Shown: positions 33,604 to 48,600 of the stretch, piece by piece | Position numbering within the stretch: position 1 is the first letter of the stretch | Layout: every line of letters starts with the position of its first letter | NCBI RefSeq assembly: GCF_029227915.1 | Contig: NC_079882.1 | Coordinates: 18,548,501 to 18,612,500, forward strand | DNA: 64,000 bases | Source: Hydractinia symbiolongicarpus | Taxonomy: Eukaryota; Cnidaria; Hydrozoa; Anthoathecata; Hydractiniidae | Direction of reading: 5' to 3' | Translations under genes and position numbers: made by a program | Notes under the pieces: model-generated | The model's database searches: none | Seen by the model: only the letters and a program-made list of their open reading frames with translations | What the model was told of the DNA's origin: nothing

Positions 33604-36600
33604 ATGTGGGGACGAATAAATCAAATGGTTTCCGGAGAGCAGCAAAAGATCGAGAGCCTTGAGTCTCAGCTAGAGGAAGAGCAGCAGCGAAATAAAGCAA
33701 TCAATGATCAATTTAAGAAGCTTTTGAAAGAAAAAGAGGTGTATATTTTTATATTTTTTTTTAAATAAATTTAAATAAATTAAACAAGTTTAAAGAAGAA
33801 TTGTTGAAACTGAATATATTTGGTAAAAGATAATGGTATTATAGCTATAAAATACATAGTCTGTAAACAGCCCTTAGTAATTAATTTTGTAATATACCTT
33901 TGTAATATACAAATACTTTTTTCAAGTTTTAAAAGAATACTGCCACCTTAGCAGTCCAAGTGGGACAAGAATTTAATGGGGGGTGGGACAACTGTCCAGG
34001 TAACTATACAAAAACAGAGGGTAGGGGATTTTCTGTATTTTAGGTAATGTTGTTAACACTCTTCGTTTTAAGTATGAGGGCTATTTCCTTTTTTCTAACT
34101 CTCAACATAGCAATGTCAGTCTTGTCAACAAAGCTGGGTGTGGTCTTTGACTTATGCTTTTGTTCAAAGAATGAATAAGAATGTATAGATGAAATATAAT
34201 TGCTTTTCTTTGTTTTGTAATATAGAAAGAAATTCAGTTGTTAAAGTCAGCCTCTGGTGGAAGTGTGGGTGAGGATACAAATAGAGCAACAGATGTAAGT
34301 AGTGTTTTTTTATTACATGCTTATGGTTTTACTTTTACAATGTTTTCTTATTATTGTTCAATATTAACATTAGGATAGAGAAGAAATTTGTGAAGAACTA
34401 GTTAGATTGCAGCGCAAAGTTGAAGAATGTCAAATTCTTAATCAGCAAAAAGATGAAAATATCAAGGTTCTCATGCAGCAGGTTCTGGAAGCAGAGGAAT
34501 TGAAAGATAAAGTTGAAGCACAGGAACGTGTGAATTCTGAGAAGCTTATGTTTGAACTTGCTACTCGAATAGAAGCCCACGAAAAAATCAGTGTCAAACT
34601 TGAAGAAATGAAACATGTATTAGAACAAAAAGACCTAGCTGTTCAAGATATGGCTGATGAGGTAATGTTGCTTTTGTTCTACACTGTATATATATGTGAT
34701 AGTTTTGGGGAAAATGGTAACAACCTATAATACTGGTATTATTTTACCACCAGTATTTTGAAGTAACCACAAATCCAGCATTTTTTTCAAAACCATTAGA
34801 AAACCGGCAGTTAATTATCAATTTTACTCCTAGCAGCAACGAGGCCCCCAAATTGTTCTGATTTTTAATGCACAAACACAACACCAATATTATAATAACA
34901 GGGCACCTAACTTTTAGGGCCTTTTTTAGATGCTTCATGTGTTTGCTGCCTTGAGTTGTTTTTACAAGGTCCAAATACATTTCGTGAAGATTAATTTTCG
35001 CAAATCAGTCATCTTGATATTATTTGCAATTTCTTTTCTTTGCAAATATAATTTGACCTTTGCTTTGTTTGCAAGAAGAAAATTTTAGACTCTCCTTTGT
35101 AATAGCGTTTTTTGTTATATTGGTGTACATCCAGATATTTAAACGCATCAGTTTGTTATTTTAGATTTCAATTTTGTTTTTGTCAATCGCGTGTGATTTT
35201 AGAATAGTATTACAGCTGGTATATGTTTTTATAAAAAGCCTTTTAGTCTTTTAATAAAATGCACAATGCCTGAATAAGGGCGTTTTTCCTTTAAGAAAAT
35301 TTAAAAGTAGGCAGTATATTTATGCTTGAAAAAATTCTGTAACTTCATCCCACTTTGTCATTTCTGTTATAGCTAGTATGAGATAAAATAAATCCAAAAC
35401 AAAACAACATGGCAGCGATTAACAATTTGCTTTTGCTGAATAGAAAATAATTTTAGTTGCGTTTATTCTTAATAAATGGAGAAATGTGAAGAAAAAAAGT
35501 GAATGAGACATTTGTTACAAAAGAGTGTTCTTAGAACTTAGAACAACTTTAATCGAAGAACTTCACATATATGATCAACACTATTTATTATTTTCAAACT
35601 TTGAGAATGAACTCGACTACTTTTAAATTACTTTTATTATGAGTTAGTCCTAAAATTTCAAGATCTTCTTTATAATAATCAGTGTTAAATTTTTACTTTT
35701 TCCCATCAACCATTTGTTTTAAGTCCTCTTGTGATTATGTAATGTTTTTGTAATCAACCAATAGAATGATTCAAGCATAGATATCTGGCCTGCCTTACAA
35801 TTACGCAAGTGGAAAACAGCCTTAACACCGTCAGAGGTATAACAATAAATGGGTTATGAACCGTTGTGTACATTGTACAATGTTGCATATTTGTGATAGT
35901 TGTTTATTTCGTTGACTGTACTTTTGTGCTAACTTAGAAAACTGCTGGTTCTCTGTTAGTTACTTCAAAATACTGGTGGTTCTCTGGTGGTTAGCTTCAA
36001 ATACTTCTGATTACTGCTGGTTATTGCAGGAAGTTAAAGTCACTATTTGTTATTTCTGATTACAACATGGTGCTTTAAATTGTGTACAGGTTGGAGCAAA
36101 AGAGCAACTTCTAAAAGCCAAGGATGAGGCTGTTAAGAAGTTGAAGGAAATGATAAAAGGTACAGCTGCAGAAGAGTTATTGGAATCTTTAGAAACCGCT
36201 GAAGCTACTTGCATTGAAAGGGAAACAGAGATTAAACATCTAAAGTCATTAGTTGAAAAGCTAAGTGATGGTAATGGCGAAGATGTCAGCAAGATAATAA
36301 ACGAGGAGAAAGACAAGGTATTGCTAGCTATTATGGAATTTCTACAAGTAAATTAGAAAATGTATCCAGTTTAACTTTCTTTAATATTAAAGTTTGTTTT
36401 GGACAAAAAGCTCTTGTCATTTGTTGTAGCATATTAAAACATTGTCAATGGAAATGAAAGAGCGTGATGATCTCATTCGTAAACTTGAAAAAGAAAGAAA
36501 TGATCTTATTGAAGAAAGCAGCAAGGTAGTTAAAGCCTTAAAACAACCTTAATAATGTTAGCTCTCTCTTTGTATGATCTTGTTTAGACCTGATTGTTTT

Positions 36601-39600
36601 TACTCTATTAACCAATACATTTTAGGAAAAAGGAGTCAGGGAGCAAGACAAAGCTGTAGAAGAACTCCAGGATCTAGTTAGAAAACTTGAAGTGGAATCT
36701 CAAGGTTTACATTCTAAACTGAGTATGTCAGACAGTGAAGTTGAAAAGTTGCAAAAAATGTTGGAAGAGTCAGAAGACAAAGCAGCATCCTTTGAAAATG
36801 AATTGCAGAAATTAAACAAGGTAAAATTTCTAACTAAGAATCGAAGTTTTAAATCTATAGGAAAAGGAAACTGAATGTCCAATAAAGGCATTTCATTAGG
36901 CTAAATTAGCATTGTCAAACTTTTATTTTATTTAAATTACAAGGTCAAAAATTACTGCATGTGCAAGCTTAATATTTTGACACTGCACAAACTAGGGAAT
37001 GAAAATATTTCCTTTTCCTGTATGTATATGTAATGCTGCAATTGTTCAACTTTTAAAGGCCTAAAGTAACTTTATCCAAATTACTTAGCAGTTTTAAGCA
37101 ACTGATAAAACATGTGCTCTATGTCAAAACAACTTAATAAAATGAATTTTAATTGAACTTGCCTTAGCTCTAACAAACTTGATAGTATGTTTTTATTTCC
37201 AGGGTATACTTTTTGCACATTAATCTGTGCATACTAGGTAATATGTACAGCTAAAATGTTGCGTCGCATAAAGATGCGACGCAACATTTTATCCTTTTTT
37301 TAGTGGTATGATTCTATATATCCAAAACGTTTACAAAGTATGCAAAATGTATATACTGTTGTCTGGGGCAGTAAAGTTTTAAATGTACCAATACTTAAAT
37401 TTAAAATCTGTCAGTTTTAGAAAATGGAATTTTAAATATGCTTGGCTCTTGTTTTAGCAACATAATTCTAGGCTTGAAGAATTGGGGAAACTGAGTGAGC
37501 GATTGTTACTTAGAGAAAAAGAAGTAGGAGAATTTTCTAACAAATATGAAAAAGCAATGTCTGAGTCTAATATTCTTAAAGATCAATTGGATAAGCTTGG
37601 ATCTGAACTCACAACGGAACTGGACAATGAAAAGAAAGAGAATGAGTCCCAGAAGGTAAACAATATGCTAGTGCGTGTTAAAGAACATAAAAGTACTTAT
37701 TTAAAATAATATGCTTCTTTATTAGGAGAAATGTGAAAAATTAGAGAAAGTGAATGAATTACAAAAAAAAGATCTTGATTCTGCTGAGCTCCAATTAGCA
37801 TCAGTTAGAAGAGAAAAAGAATTTTTACTGCAGGAAAATGAAAACCTAAAGGACGATTTATCACAAATAATGGATGGAAGTAGTAATGAACTGAGTCAGC
37901 AGTTACAAGAAAGAGATGAGAAGGAGCGAATTCTTCACGAGGAGATTGAAAAATTGAAAAACGAAAGTGATGTACTTACTAGAACAATTTCTGACCTTGA
38001 GGCAACAATTGTAAAATTGGATGAAGACGTCAATGCCTCACATGATCAGGTCAATGACTCAAAACAACGTGAGACAAAAATGGAAAAAAGCCTAGGGGAA
38101 ATGAAGGTTGAACGGGAATCTTTAGAGCTCCGAGTTTTGGAAATGGAACAGGCTTTGGATGAGTTTGTAAAATCAACAGAATCTAGAAAGAAATCCAGTG
38201 GGAGGTCTAGTGCAGAATTGCAACCTGCTTGTAAGTCTATTGTTTATATATTCACGTTAAATGCTTATAAAATGTAAGATAAAATTTCTCAAGAAATTTT
38301 TATTTTAAATTCATAATTGCTCTTTTCGACCACTAAACTATTGTAAGATTTCAATGATGCTAATGTTTATTAATGGTTCGTAAATACTCGCATTCGTTAT
38401 TTCTGTGTTCGTATATTTATCAGCATCAGATGGTGATTCTGTTCAATCTTCTCCACAACATGCTCCCACAATGAGTCCTACATTCATTGGTTCAAAAGCT
38501 TTTAGCGATATTTTGAAGGTTTTGGAGGAGGAGAGAATTGACATGGAAAAACGTTTGGAAAGTTCAGTGCAGGTAAAGAATTATTGTATATTGCCACTCT
38601 TGTTAAAAAAAACTCAGGTTTCTATGCAGTACAATGTGATGCATTTTACCAATCATTTTCTGGAAACTAACTGATATTCATTCACATGGATGTACCAATA
38701 TGTTGTATATGCTCCTTTTATTTACTGAGCTAATTTCTTTTGATAACTATCTCTTGATAGCAGCTATTTAAATAAAACTCAAAGTGATGTGTTATCTGTA
38801 ATTAAAAGCAACATAAAAACGAACCTCTTCAATTGCCTTGAAACCTGAAATACTTTTTTTTTAGGAATGCAATGACTTAAAGGAGAGTAATACAAAATTC
38901 GAAAATTTATTACAATCTGAAAAGGAAAAGTTTGATAAAGTTCTTTTGAAAACAGATGAGCTTACCTCATTGCTAGAAAGTAAGGAGGATGAAAAGAATG
39001 AACTGGTTTCCAAACTGGAAGAAGAATTAGGTTTAGTAAAGTATGTCCTTTTTTCTTTTTTTTTAGTTTTAGTTTTAGAGAATGGAACACTATGTTTTGT
39101 TATGTTTTCAGTCTGCATTTCTCTAACCCTAACCCTAACTTCATTTCTCTAATTCCCTGCCCAGAGAATTATTTTTACCTTTTTTGATCTGTTTCTGATT
39201 ATTCCTTGGTGCATTGTGATCATAAGATTGATATTACGTACAACTACCACTTCCACTCTGGACTCCATAGGACGCAACTTTGAGGTAGAACTAACGTGCA
39301 GAAGCATTTGTTCCTAAATTTTAATCATTGCATCTTTTAAAACCAATAAAGTTCCAAAATAAACATACATGGTTCCATGTTAAACAATAAAGTTTGACCT
39401 ACTTCACTTCATTTTTTTATATTTTAAAACAGAAGCACAAAAACCTCTAAATCTTTTTAAGAAAAAAACAAAAACTTGCATGAAATTTTCACACATAGAA
39501 ACATGAAAAAAAATCAAATTGTTTGAGTCGACTAGAACTGTAGAGACTATATTAGAATTTGCAAACTTCTTCCTATTATGTTTTCGGTAAAATCTGGGAA

Positions 39601-42600
39601 GGCAATTCTGGAAAAAAAAGTGAGAATAAATGAATAACATAATTGAGAATAAAAGTTGAAAATAACAACTTTTTTTTGAGTTGTCACCAAAGTTGAGAAA
39701 ATTAATATAAGTTTATATGCAACAGTTTCTGTTCCTTGAAAGCATAAATAAATTGAACAAATTCTGCCTGCTTGTTTTAACTATCACCTATATCCTATTG
39801 TGTTGTTCTGTAAAAGAGTAAGCATAACGGTCATTAGTTATATAGATTTAATTGCATAACGCTAAGGTTGAGAAACATTTAAATACTTTTATGTTATTAT
39901 TAATAAAGAAAATCAAATAGCTGGTTTCTTATTTTTTCCTTTTCCTTCCTGATTATCAGAATTTGTTAAAAAAAGAACTCAAAAGTTTCAAAAATGCTAA
40001 CATCATCAAAACACCTGTTAAATATTTCCCTTTTATCTAAAGAATAATACTGGCATGTTTAATCTCTCCAAAATTATTATTTCTGGTTTTATGAAATGAG
40101 AGAGAACACTGTTTTTCATCTTTGTCCTATTTCCTGAGTCCTAAAACGCCAAAGCTGGCAGTGAATTACCAAAGGCCCATTATGTGTTAATGTATTGTAT
40201 CACCAGTTTCCAATTGTTGCAGGTCATTGTTAAGTGCCGCAGAAGAAAACAGTAAAAATTTGAATAACAAAGAAAAAGAAATGGAAACCTTGATATCAAC
40301 ACTTCAAACAAACCTTCAAACTAAGGTGTGAATCTTCACTGTTGGTAGCAGTCTTTTTATTTTACTGCATTTTGTATTTTAAACATATATAATTGTGCAT
40401 TAGTACCTTCCAAACATAATTTATTCTTAATTGAAAATCTCTATTTCAGGATGATGAAATCAAACTACTCCAACAAAATTCTGCTAGAATTAACAGCATG
40501 TTAGATGAAACAGTCACAAGCACCAAGACAGAAAAAGATACTCTTTTAATGGAAATGACACAGCTCCAAGAAGAGAACGAAAATTTGCAAAATATAAATA
40601 GAGGTGAGAGCTTTTCCTGTGTATTCTTCTTACTGTAATAAAATGTGACTTGCAAATTAATAGAAAGTGTATGGTCAAATGACGTTTAGTGTGTTTAGAG
40701 GTGTATTTTTTTGAAATTTCAGTTTTGTTAATATCAGTTTTTATGCTGTGTAAAAATCTTTTGTTGTTTTGCTACTTCAGGGGAATACTAAAGGGTGCCA
40801 CTTTATATCGGAAAAAAATTTGTTGCCAGTTTTACACTCAACTAATTATTTCTAGTGTTGTAACTGGTTTTTGATTGAATTTTGTAAATTTCACCTTATC
40901 TTGGTTCTCATATATACTGTTGTGAAAATTAAGCCAACCTATAATCAGCCTCAAAACCCAATGTGTTCATAAAATCTATATTGCAACAAAAGAATGGTAC
41001 ACATTTTTGATATAAGAATACCGTTAATTTGTTTTATCAACATGAATATTCTTACCTTTTTGGCAAAAATCATCCTGATCTATTCTGAGTATATTCTTAG
41101 CACAGTTTAGAGTAATAGATCTCAGAATGCAAGCTGGTGTAAAAATCAAGGTGCAATTGGTTAAGCAGCCTAGCTAATTTAACTGACAGACAACCAATTA
41201 GATTTAGTGGCAAAGATAGTTCTAATAAAGTTTGAGAAAAAACAATTACATTGATTTAATCACAAAAAAGCGAACTTGTTCTTTTTTCCTTATAGTCCAT
41301 TTAGGATGCAAGCCAATAGGGTTATTTTTAGGATATCCTTAATTCTTTTTTCTAATTTCATATTAAACATTCCTACAGAGTATATTCTTATAAAAAAAAG
41401 TGCTTAATTGAAATTTCCTATCTTAAACTGGTACCACCATTAGTATTTCCCTGGCCTATTGTTATTTGTAAGTTTCAATTGTAACAAATATCACAGAATG
41501 ACCAAAGATTTCTCTGACTAACACTAAACGTCAGTTTGATGTATACCACAAAATTTTTAATTTGTCATTTACAAATAAATAGTTGACAATTGGAAAAAAC
41601 CCGACCTTTTTTTACATGACAGATCTCCATAAAACAAATGACAAACTACTTGTACAACATCAACAACTTCTTAATGATCAAGATCTCCACATTAATCAGA
41701 TTAATATACTGCAAAACAGAAATAATGAAATGAATGATTCCTGCAAAAAACTAAAATCAGAAAATGATTCCAATAAATCAACACTGTGCCAAAATAATAT
41801 AATGCTGGAAAATACAAAAGATGCTTTGGCAAAAACCTCCACAGAGCTTGAGAATATCTCTAGCGAGCTTCTTCAAACTAAATTTGCTTTGCAAGAAGGC
41901 AAAGAGGAATTGGAGGGTTTGAAATGCGACAGTAGCAAGAAAATTACCGACCTGGAGTTGCAACTTAAAGCAAGAATCGCTGAACTGTCTGAGACTAATG
42001 CTTTGTTTCAACAGACTTCAAACGAACTGGAAGAGAAGGTGTCTGCCCTGGACAACGCAAATGGTCAGATAGACACTAAAACCCAGAGGCTGGAGCAACT
42101 GACAAGGGAGTTGAAAGAAACTAAAGACAACCTAGAATCAGAGTTAGAGCAGATAAAAGCTACACTTGAGGAAAGCGAAAGAAACCTGGAAGCAACGGCC
42201 ACGGAACTGGAAGAGACCCGGGAGAGTTTTGAAAATTCAAAGGCAGAGTCTACAGCCAAAGTTACTGCTCTCGAGGACAGTTTAAGATCTTTGGAAAGCA
42301 AATTGGAAGATTTGCAGAATACTACAAGGGAATCCATCGACTTGAAGGAGCTGGAGGTTGCTTCGTTGCGTGATGAGCTCGAAGGTGCGAAAAAAGAGGT
42401 GTTGCGATTAGAAGTGTCTGCGGAGGAGAAGAGCAGGATCATTGCAGAAAAGAGCAACGAGGTGAACTCTGCTTTCGAGTCTATACAGCAGTCTTCGAAC
42501 CAAGTTGAATCCCTGCAAGAGGAGGTCTTCTTGAAAAGCGAAGACATTAAAAGGCTGGCAGCCGAAAAGTCGGATTTGGAAAACAACCTTTCTGTAGTTT

Positions 42601-45600
42601 CAGAGGAAAGAAAAGAGTTGCAATCGGAATTAGCGAAAACTAAGGCGAACCTGGATGAAAGCGAGAAGAATTTAGAAGCTACGGTCACTGAGCTTGAAGA
42701 GACGTGCAAGAATTTGGAAAGTACGACAATGGATTCTTCCAAAAAAATGGCCGAGTTGGAAAGCTGCAAACACGGCTTGGAAGAAAAAGTTAGGCTAGGG
42801 GAGGAATCCTTGTTGGCGACAAAACTTGAGCTGGAAACAAGCACGTCAGCCCTGGAAACGGCCCAGGCACAACTTCGCGATGCGAAGGATTCTTTTGCTA
42901 ACACGAGCCGTGCGCTGGAAAATACAAAAGATGCTTTGGCAAAAACTTCCACAGAGCTTGAGAATATCTCTAGCGAGCTTCTTCAAACTAAATTTGCTTT
43001 GCAAGAAGGCAAAGAGGAACTGGAGGGTTTGAAATGCGACAGTAGCAAGAAAATTACCGACCTGGAGTTGCAACTTGAAGCAAGAATCGCTGAACTGTCT
43101 GAGACTAATGCTTTGTTTCAACAGACTTCAAACGAACTGGAAGAGAAGGTGTCTGCCCTGGACAACGCAAATGGTCAGATAGACACTAAAACCCAGAGGC
43201 TGGAGCAACTGACAAGGGAGTTGAAAGAAACTAAAGACAACCTAGAATCAGAGTTAGAGCAGATAAAAGCTACACTTGAGGAAAGCGAAAGAAACCTGGA
43301 AGCAACGGCCACGGAACTGGAAGAGACCCGGGAGAGTTTTGAAAATTCAAAGGCAGAGTCTACAGCCAAAGTTACTGCTCTCGAGGACAGTTTAAGATCT
43401 TTGGAAAGCAAATTGAAAGATTTGCAGAATACTACAAGGGAATCCATCGACTTGAAGGAGCTGGAGGTTGCTTCGTTGCGTGATGAGCTCGAAGGTGCGA
43501 AAAAAGAGGTGTTGCGATTAGAAGTGTCTGCGGAGGAGAAGAGCAGGATCATTGCAGAAAAGAGCAACGAGGTGAACTCTGCTTTCGAGTCTATACAGCA
43601 GTCTTCGAACCAAGTTGAATCCCTGCAAGAGGAGGTCTTCTTGAAAAGCGAAGACATTAAAAGGCTGGCAGCCGAAAAGTCGGATTTGGAAAACAACCTT
43701 TCTGTAGTTTCAGAGGAAAGAAAAGAGTTGCAATCGGAATTAGCGAAAACTAAGGCGAACCTGGATGAAAGCGAGAAGAATTTAGAAGCTACGGTCACTG
43801 AGCTTGAAGAGACGTGCAAGAATTTGGAAAGTACGACAATGGATTCTTCCAAAAAAATGGCCGAGTTGGAAAGCTGCAAACACGGCTTGGAAGAAAAAGT
43901 TAGGCTAGGGGAGGAATCCTTGTTGGCGACAAAACTTGAGCTGGAAACAAGCACGTCAGCCCTGGAAACGGCCCAGGCACAACTTCGCGATGCGAAGGAT
44001 TCTTTTGCTAACACGAGCCGTGCGCTGGAAAATACAAAAGATGCTTTGGCAAAAACTTCCACAGAGCTTGAGAATATCTCTAGCGAGCTTCTTCAAACTA
44101 AATTTGCTTTGCAAGAAGGCAAAGAGGAACTGGAGGGTTTGAAATGCGACAGTAGCAAGAAAATTACCGACCTGGAGTTGCAACTTGAAGCAAGAATCGC
44201 TGAACTGTCTGAGACTAATGCTTTGTTTCAACAGACTTCAAACGAACTGGAAGAGAAGGTGTCTGCCCTGGACAACGCAAATGGTCAGATAGACACTAAA
44301 ACCCAGAGGCTGGAGCAACTGACAAGGGAGTTGAAAGAAACTAAAGACAACCTAGAATCAGAGTTAGAGCAGATAAAAGCTACACTTGAGGAAAGCGAAA
44401 GAAACCTGGAAGCAACGGCCACGGAACTGGAAGAGACCCGGGAGAGTTTTGAAAATTCAAAGGCAGAGTCTACAGCCAAAGTTACTGCTCTCGAGGACAG
44501 TTTAAGATCTTTGGAAAGCAAATTGGAAGATTTGCAGAATACTACAAGGGAATCCATCGACTTGAAGGAGCTGGAGGTTGCTTCGTTGCGTGATGAGCTC
44601 GAAGGTGCGAAAAAAGAGGTGTTGCGATTAGAAGTGTCTGCGGAGGAGAAGAGCAGGATCATTGCAGAAAAGAGCAACGAGGTGAACTCTGCTTTCGAGT
44701 CTATACAGCAGTCTTCGAACCAAGTTGAATCCCTGCAAGAGGAGGTCTTCTTGAAAAGCGAAGACATTAAAAGGCTGGCAGCCGAAAAGTCGGATTTGGA
44801 AAACAACCTTTCTGTAGTTTCAGAGGAAAGAAAAGAGTTGCAATCGGAATTAGCGAAAACTAAGGCGAACCTGGATGAAAGCGAGAAGAATTTAGAAGCT
44901 ACGGTCACTGAGCTTGAAGAGACGTGCAAGAATTTGGAAAGTACGACAATGGATTCTTCCAAAAAAATGGCCGAGTTGGAAAGCTGCAAACACGGCTTGG
45001 AAGAAAAAGTTAGGCTAGGGGAGGAATCCTTGTTGGCGACAAAACTTGAGCTGGAAACAAGCACGTCAGCCCTGGAAACGGCCCAGGCACAACTTCGCGA
45101 TGCGAAGGATTCTTTTGCTAACACGAGCCGTGCGCTGGAAAATACAAAAGATGCTTTGGCAAAAACTTCCACAGAGCTTGAGAATATCTCTAGCGAGCTT
45201 CTTCAAACTAAATTTGCTTTGCAAGAAGGCAAAGAGGAACTGGAGGGTTTGAAATGCGACAGTAGCAAGAAAATTACCGACCTGGAGTTGCAACTTGAAG
45301 CAAGAATCGCTGAACTGTCTGAGACTAATGCTTTGTTTCAACAGACTTCAAACGAACTGGAAGAGAAGGTGTCTGCCCTGGACAACGCAAATGGTCAGAT
45401 AGACACTAAAACCCAGAGGCTGGAGCAACTGACAAGGGAGTTGAAAGGAACTAAAGACAACCTAGAATCAGAGTTTGAGCAGATAAAAGCTACACTTGAG
45501 GAAAGCGAAAGAAACCTGGAAGCAACGGCCACGGAACTGGAAAAGACCCGGGAGAGTTTTGAAAATTCAAAGGCAGAGTCTACAGCCAAAGTTACTGCTC

Positions 45601-48600
45601 TCGAGGACAGTTTAAGATCTTTGGAAAGCAAATTGGAAGATTTGCAGAATACTACAAGGGAATCCATCGACTTGAAGGAGCTGGAGGTTGCTTCGTTGCG
45701 TGATGAGCTCGAAGGTGCGAAAAAAGAGGTGTTGCGATTAGAAGTGTCTGCGGAGGAGAAGAGCAAGATCATTGCAGAAAAGAGCAACGAGGTGAACTCT
45801 GCTTTCGAGTCTATACAGCAGTCTTCGAACCAAGTTGAATCCCTGCAAGAGGAGGTCTTCTTGAAAAGCGAAGACATTAAAAGGCTGGCAGCCGAAAAGT
45901 CGGATTTGGAAAACAACCTTTCTGTAGTTTCAGAGGAAAGAAAAGAGTTGCAATCGGAATTAGCGAAAACTAAGGCGAACCTGGATGAAAGCGAGAAGAA
46001 TTTAGAAGCTACGGTCACTGAGCTTGAAGAGACGTGCAAGAATTTGGAAAGTACGACAATGGATTCTTCCAAAAAAATGGCCGAGTTGGAAAGCTGCAAA
46101 CACGGCTTGGAAGAAAAAGTTAGGCTAGGGGAGGAATCCTTGTTGGCGACAAAACTTGAGCTGGAAACAAGCACGTCAGCCCTGGAAACGGCCCAGGCAC
46201 AACTTCGCGATGCGAAGGATTCTTTTGCTAACACGAGCCGTGCGCTGGAAAATACAAAATATGCTTTGGCAAAAACTTCCACAGAGCTTGAGAATATCTC
46301 TAGCGAGCTTCTTCAAACTAAATTTGCTTTGCAAGAAGGCAAAGAGGAACTGGAGGGTTTGAAATGCGACAGTAGCAAGAAAATTACCGACCTGGAGTTG
46401 CAACTTGAAGCAAGAATCGCTGAACTGTCTGAGACTAATGCTTTGTTTCAACAGACTTCAAACGAACTGGAAGAGAAGGTGTCTGCCCTGGACAACGCAA
46501 ATGGTCAGATAGACACTAAAACCCAGAGGCTGGAGCAACTGACAAGGGAGTTGAAAGAAACTAAAGACAACCTAGAATCAGAGTTAGAGCAGATAAAAGC
46601 TACACTTGAGGAAAGCGAAAGAAACCTGGAAGCAACGGCCACGGAACTGGAAGAGACCCGGGAGAGTTTTGGAAATTCAAAGGCAGAGTCTACAGCCAAA
46701 GTTACTGCTCTCGAGGACAGTTTAAGATCTTTGGAAAGCAAATTGGAAGATTTGCAGAATACTACAAGGGAATCCATCGACTTGAAGGAGCTGGAGGTTG
46801 CTTCGTTGCGTGATGAGCTCGAAGGTGCGAAAAAAGAGGTGTTGCGATTAGAAGTGTCTGCGGAGGAGAAGAGCAGGATCATTGCAGAAAAGAGCAACGA
46901 GGTGAACTCTGCTTTCGAGTCTATACAGCAGTCTTCGAACCAAGTTGAATCCCTGCAAGAGGAGGTCTTCTTGAAAAGCGAAGACATTAAAAGGCTGGCA
47001 GCCGAAAAGTCGGATTTGGAAAACAACCTTTCTGTAGTTTCAGAGGAAAGAAAAGAGTTGCAATCGGAATTAGCGAAAACTAAGGCGAACCTGGATGAAA
47101 GCGAGAAGAATTTAGAAGCTACGGTCACTGAGCTTGAAGAGACGTGCAAGAATTTGGAAAGTACGACAATGGATTCTTCCAAAAAAATGGCCGAGTTGGA
47201 AAGCTGCAAACACGGCTTGGAAGAAAAAGTTAGGCTAGGGGAGGAATCCTTGTTGGCGACAAAACTTGAGCTGGAAACAAGCACGTCAGCCCTGGAAACG
47301 GCCCAGGCACAACTTCGCGATGCGAAGGATTCTTTTGCTAACACGAGCCGTGCGCTGGAAAATACAAAAGATGCTTTGGCAAAAACTTCCACAGAGCTTG
47401 AGAATATCTCTAGCGAGCTTCTTCAAACTAAATTTGCTTTGCAAGAAGGCAAAGAGGAACTGGAGGGTTTGAAATGCGACAGTAGCAAGAAAATTACCGA
47501 CCTGGAGTTGCAACTTGAAGCAAGAATCGCTGAACTGTCTGAGACTAATGCTTTGTTTCAACAGACTTCAAACGAACTGGAAGAGAAGGTGTCTGCCCTG
47601 GACAACGCAAATGGTCAGATAGACACTAAAACCCAGAGGCTGGAGCAACTGACAAGGGAGTTGAAAGAAACTAAAGACAACCTAGAATCAGAGTTAGAGC
47701 AGATAAAAGCTACACTTGAGGAAAGCGAAAGAAACCTGGAAGCAACGGCCACGGAACTGGAAGAGACCCGGGAGAGTTTTGAAAATTCAAAGGCAGAGTC
47801 TACAGCCAAAGTTACTGCTCTCGAGGACAGTTTAAGATCTTTGGAAAGCAAATTGAAAGATTTGCAGAATACTACAAGGGAATCCATCGACTTGAAGGAG
47901 CTGGAGGTTGCTTCGTTGCGTGATGAGCTCGAAGGTGCGAAAAAAGAGGTGTTGCGATTAGAAGTGTCTGCGGAGGAGAAGAGCAGGATCATTGCAGAAA
48001 AGAGCAACGAGGTGAACTCTGCTTTCGAGTCTATACAGCAGTCTTCGAACCAAGTTGAATCCCTGCAAGAGGAGGTCTTCTTGAAAAGCGAAGACATTAA
48101 AAGGCTGGCAGCCGAAAAGTCGGATTTGGAAAACAACCTTTCTGTAGTTTCAGAGGAAAGAAAAGAGTTGCAATCGGAATTAGCGAAAACTAAGGCGAAC
48201 CTGGATGAAAGCGAGAAGAATTTAGAAGCTACGGTCACTGAGCTTGAAGAGACGTGCAAGAATTTGGAAAGTACGACAATGGATTCTTCCAAAAAAATGG
48301 CCGAGTTGGAAAGCTGCAAACACGGCTTGGAAGAAAAAGTTAGGCTAGGGGAGGAATCCTTGTTGGCGACAAAACTTGAGCTGGAAACAAGCACGTCAGC
48401 CCTGGAAACGGCCCAGGCACAACTTCGCGATGCGAAGGATTCTTTTGCTAACACGAGCCGTGCGCTGGAAAATACAAAAGATGCTTTGGCAAAAACTTCC
48501 ACAGAGCTTGAGAATATCTCTAGCGAGCTTCTTCAAACTAAATTTGCTTTGCAAGAAGGCAAAGAGGAACTGGAGGGTTTGAAATGCGACAGTAGCAAGA

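Noticed and set aside
41583-41622. ATG at 41583 as the start of a separate gene for the giant ORF
   Set aside because: The frame joins perfectly to the exon ending at 40603 through an acceptor at 41622, so the bases before 41623 are intron.
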